Source: Parachlorella kessleri (lineage: Eukaryota > Chlorophyta > Trebouxiophyceae > Chlorellales > Chlorellaceae). From it: DNA of 64,000 nucleotides. Shown in pieces: positions 1 to 9,100 of this stretch. The translations under genes and the position numbers were made by a program. Within the stretch, counting starts at the first letter, position 1, and every line of letters starts with the position of its first letter. The stretch spans positions 62,001 to 126,000 of the forward strand of contig BBXU01000220.1 in assembly GCA_001598975.1 (NCBI GenBank), read 5' to 3'. Under the pieces are notes generated by a model. That model did not search any database. It worked only from the letters and a program-made list of their open reading frames with translations, and was not told where the DNA came from.

Positions 1-506
1 GCTCAAACAAAGTCTCGAGTACGATTGCCCTGCCCACCCCATGCCAGCCAGCTTGGCCTGAGCTTTGACGGCCTGAGCCATTATCAAGTGGCTTTAGCTA
101 GGGCAGTAGACGGTGGTTCGTCCTAACTGCAGCAAGATGGCTTCACAAGCTGCGGCAGTGCCCTCCACTGTGCATCATAGACCGACTACAGCAGCCTGCT
201 GTGGGCAGTAGCGACCCCTCACAACCGCCACTACATGCTGGCCTGGCTAGGCAGACTTGGTGCAGGTGCAATGGATACTACTGGTATTGCTGCAGCCTGA
301 ACGCCCGTGGGCCAGTGGCCTATCGTGAACTTACCACCAACGATGAAGAACTCCCAGTTGGCTTTCCCTATAGAGAGAACTACTGGCTCAGAACTCAGGC
401 AAGGCTCGGACGCACTCTGCATCCAGTCCTGTACGTACAGCTCAACTCTCACACCCTGTTCGCACTACCTGCCACCCATGCTAATAGTGTACAACAACAG
501 GCTCAC
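1..506. other. Presumed last intron of DMC1, or edge sequence
   Basis: A GT donor lies just below the DPKKP exon. No stretch on the minus strand encodes the expected GGHVLAHA or YDSPCLPE blocks, and I saw no convincing plus-strand gene. It is best read as intron sequence leading to exons outside the window. Confidence 0.45.
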
Positions 507-2812
507 CGGCTTCTTGGGATCGCTCACAAACATAGCCCCGCCGCTGGGATCCTGCAGACAAGTCAAGACCAGCTGAAGGCTTGGTTGCCGGTATGCAGCC
601 AGGAACGAAGCTCTAACCCAAGGTAAAGTAACCTGATAGCATGCCTGCAGGGCAGTCATGCGAGGCAGAGGGTGGCTAGCTGACTTACAGAGACGACTTG
701 GTTGGTGATGAGCACTGCTACATTGTACTCCTCTGCAATCTGCGGGGAGGGGGAGCATGGTAGACATTTCATGCCTCCTGGGCAGCATTTGAGCACCTTC
801 ATGGTACAGGCCTGGGTGAAGGTGGCTCCTTGCAGTGGGCTGACGCTCCTCGTCACCAATTAAGCTTACGGCTCCAACCCACCAAGCACGCTGAAGAGTC
901 GCTTTGTGTTCAAGGATGCGGCATCACCTTGCGCAGGCGAGCCATGAGCTGGCCCAGCTTCTGCTGCCGCTCAGCCAGTTCGCCGCGGCCAGAGAACTCG
1001 GTTCGCGCGTTGGCCGTGATGCTGTCCATGATGAGCAGCTTGAAGGGCTCTTCGCTCATCATGGCAGCCAGGGGCAGCAGGAAGTCCACCTGCTGCTCAA
1101 GAGTGTGTGCACGTGCGCACACCACCTGCAACAACCGACACAGGGAACAGGGTAGAAGTAACCAGGGAGCGGTTTTTCCAGGTTGATGAAGCCAGCCCAC
1201 GGTCTGTTGCTGTGCATCGTTCACAGCAGGCGGAGGTCATGTTAAAGTCCATCCAGCCAAGGTTGGCAGCATAAAAATGGGGTCAGCAAGTCTTTCAGAC
1301 ACTCACATTTGACAGCACAGCTTCAGCCTCAAGATTAAATCGCTCAGCAATGGGCCGGATGCGCTCTGGGCGGAAGGTCCCCTCAGTATCGATGTAGGCC
1401 ACCTTGCCAGCCCCTGCACATTTGGCAAGACTGGTGTGGAGTGGCTTTGGTGGATTCTGATCTGATGCCACATCCTCCAGCAGGTGGCCCAGAGCAGCAG
1501 CCACTTGCGCAGGAGGGACTGCACATGGGTCCAAGTCAAGCAAGGTGCACTCAACAAGGCATGCAGCTCAAGCCAACCCACCCAAGCCATCTTTTCCCAA
1601 CTGGGTGGTCACGCACAGTGTGTGACACAGCTGGGTCTTGCCAGTTCGCCACTCTGCAGCAGACCATGCGGCAGACTTGCTGTGTCAGGCAAATGATAAG
1701 CAGACAGCAGACGGATAAAGAATCTCGTCAAGAGAGACTAGGGGATCAGATTTCAGGCAAGCCTCAGAGCATAGCTGCTTCCAGTCAGTACAGTTGACCC
1801 CTACCGCTGTATGCAGGAAAGGGGGTACCCAAGCTCAACTCGCCAGCCCAATATTGAGACACACCTCCAAAGATTTCGGTGATGGCCTTTGTCTCGATGC
1901 CACCGCCTAGGATCTCGTCCAGAGCTGCACACCCAGTGCTTATGTGCACTATCTCCCGCAACCTCTGCAAAAGGCGGCAAACCTGCCGCATTACCGCATG
2001 AGCCACCAGTGCCAAGGCTACGCATGCGTTTTCATGGGGCAGCTCAAGTGCGGCACACTGCAAGCTACAACACCTGAGCCTCATAGTCCTTGGCAGTCTG
2101 TATGCCAAAGCCTTTGCAGCTTTTCTTAGCGGCCTCCAATATCTTCTCCACTTTGGCCTCCGACAGGCCTTTAATCTCGCTAAGCCGCTGCGGCAGTAAC
2201 ACAAGTGAAACGTTCAAGCGAGCGGGCCGTATGCATGTATGCACAGAGAAGTTGCAGAGGATGGCCATGCACGCCAGTCTCCCCCCTCTTGGCCTTACCC
2301 ACCTTCTTGCTGTACATGAGCAGGCTCTCGCAAGTGTAGAAGCCTGCATCCTTGGCCTTCTTGATATCTCCTGCGGGCAGCAGCCTCACCTGGCTTGCCT
2401 GGGAAGACGCCAAAGCAAAGAAAAGCATGTGCACGAGGTCAAATGGCACAGTTCCTAGCAGGAGTAAGCTGATAGGACAGAGTTAACCAGCGAGGCAGGC
2501 GGTTCTGGCAACTTCCAGCGTTCTTGCCTTTGTTAATGCCGAGGGCTTCTAGGCTGTCGATTGTCTGGAACTGCAGCAGCAAAGCAAGGTTTGGTAGGCA
2601 CGGGGCCAGACATCAGCAAGCAGCCCAGGCGAAGCTAGCCAGCAACTGAGGGCGCACCTCTTCTACCTCCACTTCCTCTTGCACCTGCGCTGTTGCCTCC
2701 CTGCAAGACAAGTTAAACTGCTGAGAAGACAGACAATTAACTCCTGCTAGCGTAGCTACTAGCTGGCGCCATAGCTTTGCTTGGGGCCTCACCGCTGAAG
2801 CTGGGCCGCCAT
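507..2812 (-). CDS. DMC1: DMC1 meiotic RecA-family recombinase (partial, C-terminus off the left edge)
   Basis: Meiosis-specific strand-exchange ATPase that forms filaments on resected single-stranded DNA in the nucleus. Eleven exons are visible: 2793-2812, 2658-2700, 2528-2570, 2303-2370, 2074-2187, 1865-1964, 1582-1653, 1307-1413, 928-1125, 689-739 and 507-551. They give 287 in-frame residues from MAAQLQREAT. An N-terminal helix-hairpin-helix region ([17 protein letters not shown], then [11 protein letters not shown]) is followed by Walker A GEWRTGKT (residues about 129-136), Walker B LLIMDSI, and the L2-region motifs [13 protein letters not shown] and [22 protein letters not shown] and the [11 protein letters not shown] linker favour DMC1 over RAD51. 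The canonical Phe of GEFRTGKT is Trp here. The intron after 2528 has a GC donor (AAAG|GCAAGA). The final conserved block (GGHVLAHAST and onward) is not visible in 1-506, so the gene should continue past the edge. Confidence 0.93.
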
Positions 2813-3279
2813 GGTGGATAATGTGGTCTGCTTGCTCAGTTGCTGGAATGCTAAAGGTTGCAAGGGAATGCTGGCTTGAAGCCAAGTGGTGCTTTTAGTA
2901 CTTGAGAGCATGCCATGCACAGCATGCACACCAATCGCATGACTGCCTTAGCATGCATGGCCATAGCCATGCTATTTCAGGTCAGCGCTAGAAATACTGT
3001 AAACTTGATGACGCTCGCCTCCTCCTGGTTCAGAAACAAAATGTTCTAACAAGACACTGCCTGTTGTGCACTCGCATGCCCAAGACGCTCGCAATATGTG
3101 TGCATGGTGCACATTTATTTCTTCCACACAGATCATGCTGGATGAATAGCCCCAAACGCAGAAGCAAGGCATGCAACATTCCTCATGTCAGACCTTACAA
3201 ACTCACATTTGAAAGCAGCGCACTATCGAACTTGGGTGGAAAAACTACTGGCAATGAGTATTACTGCAAGAAATACTGT
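2813..3279. other. Intergenic: DMC1 5' region and 3' region of the PIH1/CS-like gene
   Basis: No coding exon recognised. It should hold the DMC1 promoter and 5' UTR and the 3' UTR of the next gene, which is on the same strand. Confidence 0.5.
3195..3199 (-). terminator. Putative TGTAA polyadenylation signal of the PIH1/CS-like gene
   Basis: TTACA on the plus strand (TGTAA on the minus), about 85 bases beyond the stop. This is the usual chlorophyte polyadenylation signal. Confidence 0.35.
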
Positions 3280-4926
3280 TCAGGCCTCATGCACATCGAA
3301 GGTTGCTATTAGGCGCTGCGTCCTCTTCACCCACTTCACTGACCGCTCCGCTGGCAGCACAGGCGCCGGCAGCTTGAGAGTAGCACTATACGGCCTAGCT
3401 CCCAGCCACAGCTGCCGCCCATCACTCGACACTCTCAGCTCTATGTTCTCTCCGCACACGCCCGGCAAGTCAAAAGACACCCGCACAACCTTGGTCCCAT
3501 CGTCGAGCCGCCTCTGCTGCAAGAAGTAAGCAGGCATAGGGTCCCGGCAGACAGCTGCAGTGCTGCAACTACCAGCTGCATTGCTGTGACTGTCCCTGCT
3601 GTCAGCCTGCAGGCTGTCAAGGGCCTTTGGCCCTGCGTCAGCAACACCATTGGCATAGGGCAGAACGACTGCACTATTGCTGCTGGCGCTGGCGCTACTG
3701 CTGCTTGCCCTACAATGACCCTGCTTGACAGCGCTGCCATTACCATGGTGGCCATTGGCTAATGCTGACTCAGCAGCTGCTGCATGCTGGTCGCCATACA
3801 CAGTGCTGCCATTGTCCTTGTCTGGGGACACTACCGCGCCAGCGGCTTCGAGATGGGAGGCAGCCACCCAGTGCCCAGCGCTGCCATTTGCCAGGGGCAT
3901 ATGACCGCTGCCGACCCTAGAAGTGTCTGCCGGCGACACCAGGCTGCCTGCACTGCCGTTCTCACCGGCCGGCTCTGTCCTGCCTACGTTGCCAGGATCT
4001 GCTTGCAACCCAGGGCAATCTGGATCACCATTCTCAGCTAGCAGCTCTGGACTGCCTCGGTTGCCAGTACCTGATGGCGGCTCTGCGCCGCCTGCACTGC
4101 CATTCCCAGCTGGCAGATTAGACCTGCCTATGCTACTAGTCCCTGCTGGCAAACCTGGGCTGCCTGGACTGCCATTCTCAGCTGGCGGCTCAATGCCGCA
4201 TACGCCGCCGTTCTCAGCTGGCGCCTCAACTATCGCTGTAAAGCAATCCTCAACAAGCAGCCTGGTGTCCTCGCCGCCTCCTTCTGCAGCTGTGCTTGAC
4301 CGCCCTGGCCCTGCAGCCAGCTGCGCAACTGCCGGACTGAGGGCTCCTCTGCTGCTGCTGCTGCTGCTGCCGCTGCTGCTGCTGCCGTGGCTGACGCTGC
4401 TGTCCCCTGACTCCAGCTTGCCTAAACCAGTCGCAGGAGCCTGGCCATGCGGCTTCTGCTTCATGCTACCCTGTAAAGCCTCGTCTGGCGTAGCTCCCTC
4501 ACGCGAGCCACCTGCAGCTTCTGTTTCTTCCGGCGCTGCTGTCGCTGCCGCCGCCGTGGCAATGTTCGGCTCAGCAGCTTCAAAGGCCTCACTGCCGGCA
4601 GCATCACCTGGCTGCCCAGCTGGCTGATGCAAGTTGCTCATGGACACAGAGGGATGAAACTGCTCAGGCATCCCGGGAGGCGGCCCTGCGAGCCGCGCTG
4701 CTGCTGCCGAGAAATCGCAGCTGGAGGAGGCACTGCTGCTGGAGGCATCTAATTCCCTGCCGAGCCGAGCTGCTGCTGCGCCTGCTGCACTCCCGCTGGC
4801 ATCCAACATGTGCGACAAGGCTGCTGGGGCTGTTTGAATCCTGCCCAGCACGGCGCTGCCCGCTGAGTCGGACTCGGTGGTAGTCACACTGTGCCAAGCA
4901 CACATTGGTTGCTCAGTGGCTGTCAT
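3280..4926 (-). CDS. Intronless protein with C-terminal PIH1-type CS domain and low-complexity repeats
   Basis: One uninterrupted frame of 548 residues. About the last 80 residues (DDGTKVVRVSFDLPGV, then SSDGRQLWLGA, then YSATLKLPAPV, ending RLIATFDVHEA) look like the CS-like beta-sandwich of PIH1-family co-chaperones, which act with R2TP/HSP90 in assembling dynein arms or snoRNPs. The family normally also has an N-terminal PIH1 domain of about 160 residues. None is seen: the first 450 residues are Ala/Ser/Gly-rich, with a serine run and about six degenerate units built on AENGSxGxPxLPA (roughly residues 230-350). Only 125 bases separate the start from the upstream protease's stop, so hidden upstream exons are unlikely. 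An HSP20/p23-like fold is an alternative reading. Function is not assigned. Confidence 0.6.
   Translation of the reverse strand: MTATEQPMCAWHSVTTTESDSAGSAVLGRIQTAPAALSHMLDASGSAAGAAAARLGRELDASSSSASSSCDFSAAAARLAGPPPGMPEQFHPSVSMSNLHQPAGQPGDAAGSEAFEAAEPNIATAAAATAAPEETEAAGGSREGATPDEALQGSMKQKPHGQAPATGLGKLESGDSSVSHGSSSSGSSSSSSRGALSPAVAQLAAGPGRSSTAAEGGGEDTRLLVEDCFTAIVEAPAENGGVCGIEPPAENGSPGSPGLPAGTSSIGRSNLPAGNGSAGGAEPPSGTGNRGSPELLAENGDPDCPGLQADPGNVGRTEPAGENGSAGSLVSPADTSRVGSGHMPLANGSAGHWVAASHLEAAGAVVSPDKDNGSTVYGDQHAAAAESALANGHHGNGSAVKQGHCRASSSSASASSNSAVVLPYANGVADAGPKALDSLQADSRDSHSNAAGSCSTAAVCRDPMPAYFLQQRRLDDGTKVVRVSFDLPGVCGENIELRVSSDGRQLWLGARPYSATLKLPAPVLPAERSVKWVKRTQRLIATFDVHEA
3880..4245 (-). repeat. 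Degenerate coding minisatellite, about 66-72 bp units
   Basis: Inside the PIH1/CS-like gene, about six imperfect units encode variants of (P)AENGSxGSPGLPAxT followed by a linker ending Gly-Arg or a similar pair. The repeat is visible mainly at protein level. Confidence 0.5.
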
Positions 4927-5051
4927 GCACGCGGGGTGACAGCAATGGGACTACTGGGTGGCCAAAGCAATGTGCTCGCACCAGGCAGAGACCCGCCTCC
5001 ACCGCACCCAGAAGGGCTACTTGAACTTGCACAAGGTACTCAACCCCACGC

Positions 5052-8000
5052 TCAATCATTCATGTGACCATCGGCAGCTGCCTCATGATGTTCTGGAAAC
5101 TGCACATACCTGGGCTCAGCCGACGCCTTGGCCAATGGCTCTGCTGCAGGCTTGGTAGGAGTGGGTGGCGAGGTGGGATGAGTGGCCAGAATCTCTCTTG
5201 GTGTCTGCCGCTGGTAGAATAACAGGTATGCATCGGCCGTGTCTTGCAGCACTGAGTGGGCAGTAACCTGGGTTACAGAGTGGTCGTTGCACCTGAACCA
5301 CTTCTCTCCCTGCCGCACAAGGCTGTAGTAGTGCCCTGCAAGAAAGCAAAGAGCAAGGACCGACTTCAGGGCCATTGCGCAGGGCCACGGCTCGAGGTGA
5401 GGGCTGGTTGCATTTCCAAAATGGCATGTTACCGTGCTCACCGCATCACACTGCGCGCACGCTTCCTGCCAAAGCGCAGAACATGCCTGGCGGCGTCACA
5501 GCTGCATGGTGCTACACTACACTGCTGCTCACTAGTGGCCTTGTCGATAATAATGGCACCATAATAATCTATATTAATACGCCCAATAATTATCCTACCA
5601 TAGGTAGTTTGGTGGCCTTGATGCACCACCACTGCATACAGGCTGTACTGTGCTGGCTGCTCATCCAGGCAGTCATCTGCCATGAAAGGACCCAAATCCA
5701 GCTGCTCTGGGAAGCTGACGTGGCTCTTATTTTTGCCACCAAATCGCCCGATCTACACAGCAGGTGAAGGGGATGTTCAGCCTGAACAGTGTGTCTAGCC
5801 ATGGTGCGTAGAACTCTTAGCGGCAGGAGTGCGGCCATGGCTGCCTGGCCCAGCTTCCGTGACAGGAACAACGAAATCTACTGGAGCCACTGGCCAACCC
5901 ATCCATGATTCGCTGATGCAAAGCAGGCCCACTGCTCAACCAAGACTCACCCCAAAGCGCTTGAGGCAGATCTGCAGCACGTTTGGCCCCACTTCAAACT
6001 GCGTGCTCTTGTCTGCTGGCACGTAGGCCTTGCACCTGCGCTAGCCAGCTATGCAGCCGTCACTGACTGCCTGGAATGGCTGACACACAACCCAGGTCCT
6101 CAGGGCATCGGCACCCTCCAGGGGATACACGCCGTGCATCGAGCAAAGCACCCTCCAACTCCACCACTGACGCTTGGGGAACCACGCTTTCATGCACACT
6201 TGCCAGCACTGCATGTGTCTGCCATTATGGCACACCACTGCACTGCCACTGCTGGGTGGCCGCGCACCCATTGCATACTTGTTGCTACCTTCCCGCCGTT
6301 TGTGTCAATGAACGCTTCATGGCGCTGCCTTTAGGCTGCACGCGCGTCAGGGCACACCTCCACCACCACAGCGGACACAGCATGAGGACCCAGCCAACGC
6401 GTGCGCACACCAGCGGGCCGCCCACCTGTCGCAGCGGTACTTGTTGTCGCCGTCCAGCCGCTCACGCTTGGTGAAGTGCTGCAGCGCCGCCTCCAGGCTG
6501 GGGGCGCGGTGGGGGAGCTCCAGCACCAGGGAGAGGGAGCTCTCGTAGGACTTGGACACGTGGCCGCATGACAGGCAGGCCACCTGGTTGCGCAGGTAGC
6601 CGCCAAACACGTGGTGCACCAGGGTGGTCTCCTGCGTTGCACAGGGGACAAGATCACGCTGGTTCAGCCGCCACAGTGTCCACAGGCGACTGCACACAAA
6701 CCCAGCTGCCACCCCGCCATGCCATTCTGACTCCAGCCTCACGGAGGCTGCCACATGCCTTTACCTCCCAGGCCTGCTGCTTGCTGAGGACCCCGCCACG
6801 CAGGCTTGGCGCATAGTCCACCGCTGACGTGAAGCCCTCCTGACACTGATAGATCCGGTCCACCAATACATCGTCTCATGCATAACCATGCACCCGAACA
6901 TGTACCACCTGCACTTAGTGGTATGCATCAGTGCCTCACCCGGCTGCGCAGGTCAAACTTGGCCTTGCCACCCGCCTCCTCCAGCAGCACCGCCTCCATG
7001 CAGTCCAGCAGCTGCACAAAGAGCTCGTGGCTGTCCTCCTGGTGCCCAAAGCGGAACTGCTTCCCAATGCGGCGGATGTTCCTGCAGCAAGGCAGCACAC
7101 ATGTCCTTGGCACATGGGATTCAGCATGGAGCTCAACCTTAGGCGCCCATTTGCCCTGGAGTGGGGTGTGTACTACAATCTTGCGAGGCAAGGCATGCAG
7201 CAAGGGCTGGACCCTTCCATCAAGCATCTACTAAGCTGCCATGTTACCACGAAGTGCACAAGGAAACTGAGTTATCTGCCCAAGCGCTTCCTCACTTGAG
7301 CAGCTGCCTGGTGTCCACCGCTGCAGAACAGCTGCTGCTGCCTGCGCTGTGGGCCTGCTGAGCTAGAGCCTCCATGTCGCACAGCACGCAAAACGTGCCT
7401 CCCCTGGACGCCCCTCCCCTGCTGCAGCCCCGGCCATGCTGGCCCGACAGCAGGTATGCCGACAGGGGCTGCGTGGCTAGGAGGGCTTGCAGCAAGCTGT
7501 TGGCAAAGCATGTGTTGCCTATGTTCTTGAGCCCCACAGGCCGCCCCTCCCAAGGCTCCTCCAGCAGCTGCTTGAACTTGTCATAGGGATAGATGACAGT
7601 GGTGGGGATGGGGGCCGCGGCATAGCTCTCTGCGCTGCTGCTGCTGCCGTTTGGCCCACCACTGGCGCCGCCGCTCCGGCTACTTGTAAGTGTGTCCTCG
7701 TCCCCACTGGTGACTTCTGCAGCTGCAGATGAGTCATGGACAGACCCCACGCGCTGCAGAGCTGCTTCGCGAGTTTGCTGTGCTCGTAGCCTTTTGCACT
7801 GCTGCTTGTGCCCACTCTTCCAGTCCCTCAGCTGGCACGACTTTCCGCTGCAATGTAGACAGAATACGTATTAGTTTAAGGAGCACGACGGGTGAGCAGG
7901 CAGCAGACACGCAGGCAGGTGGTTGCAGTGGTAAAGCAAGGGACCTTGCAACTGCCAGCGGCAACACCCCAGCCAGGGACCGAGGAGACGGATGTGCCAG

Positions 8001-8383
8001 GGCTTCCCCAGGGACGCACCAGTACGCCCGGGAGTGGCAGCCTGTGCAGCGCAGGGGCGCCTCCTTGCCGCAGACTGCACAGGTCTTGGGGCGGGCTGCA
8101 GCCGCAGCTGCAGCGGCGGCAGCAGCCATGGCAAGCTTCTCTTCAAGCTCCTCTGTCTCTTGCAGTGCCAGCTCAGCTTCTCGCTCCTTTTCCTGCTGCG
8201 CTAATACAACGAGAAATGCACCCCTGCAGCAGCGAGGCGGGGCGTCGTGCACGTTGTTTCCACAGATGCTGCGGATCAGAGACAAGACTAGTGGCAACGC
8301 TTCACTTACGCTGACAAGACAACCACCGAGAACAAGAAAAGAGCAGGGAGCTGCTGCAGAACGTCATGAACGACGAACACCAT
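5052..8383 (-). CDS. MYND zinc-finger ubiquitin-specific protease, UBP15-19 type, membrane-anchored
   Basis: Cysteine protease that removes ubiquitin from substrates. Nine exons sum to 591 residues: 8310-8383, 8020-8223, 7296-7847, 6940-7081, 6765-6839, 6426-6631, 5951-6035, 5599-5752 and 5052-5335. The start MVFVVHDVLQ leads into a hydrophobic anchor (LFLFSVVVLSAGAFLVVLA), an acidic helix, a poly-Ala run and a MYND finger (CAVC, RCTGC, AYC|GKSC, HKQQC; about residues 76-115) whose cysteines are joined across an intron. The USP core has the Cys box GLKNIGNTCFANS (nucleophile near residue 206), FGHQEDSHELF, a CLSC/CDRC zinc ribbon, NVLQICLKRF, and the His box GHYYSLV near residue 499. The order anchor-MYND-USP matches plant UBP16-like enzymes. 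The 6765-6839 exon is the least certain; the tail after the His box is Pro/Ala-rich. Confidence 0.9.
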
Positions 8384-9100
8384 GGAGGCTTGAAATCTGT
8401 GCCCTCAGCATCAGCATTCTAACAACCCTGAAGCGGAACGACTGCAGTGCATATAATCGTACATGAACGAGTGATTGCAGTTTGACTCTGGCCAGGGGTG
8501 TCCATTCCATGCATAGCTTGGGTGTACGATGGATTGTACTGGAGACCATGCCAGAGATCTTCTGAAGAGATGCGTGCAACTCCCAGTTGCCAACCCCTGA
8601 ACATGTCAAGTGACAATCTGGACTCAAGGTGGCTTGCGGGGTCAGCTCTGCTTCAGTATGCCGATAACCCCTGGTCAGGACGTATTGACTGGTTGAGATG
8701 GGGAGGGCATAAATGCTTGCCCAAGCGTTGCCAACCCACGAGGTCAAGGATCTCGAAATTGCCTTGCCCAGTCCTTGTAGGCGTTGTTGTCAGCATCCGC
8801 TGCACGTGCAGAGATATTTCCACTAACCAAAAGTCAAGCAGTTGTTTGCTGGAGCCACATTTGCCCTTGTCCCTCAGTCAGGTTGCCCACAAGTTATCGG
8901 GAGTCATCCAAACTAAACTTGCAGACATACTGGAGGCATCGGTCGAACCAGCAGTTAGAGGAGGAACACGCCAAAGGCAGCGGGCAGGTGCAGACGTGGG
9001 TTTGTTACTTGCCTGCTAGTGAGGCACTGCGTACAGGGCCGAACACGGCAAATGGTGGTGTGTCTCAACAAGGTATAGTAAGAAAGCTGCCAAGGCACCA
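8384..9100. other. Intergenic: UBP promoter side and channel 3' region
   Basis: No exon recognised on either strand in 717 bases. The flanking genes run in the same direction, so this should hold the channel 3' UTR and the protease promoter. Confidence 0.5.

Noticed and set aside
3923..4627. Plus-strand open frame of 234 codons rich in Ala/Pro/Leu
   Set aside because: Antisense shadow of the low-complexity part of the PIH1/CS-like gene; composition follows from GC-rich repeats.
7729..8466. Plus-strand open frame of 245 codons
   Set aside because: Antisense to three well-supported exons of the MYND ubiquitin protease.
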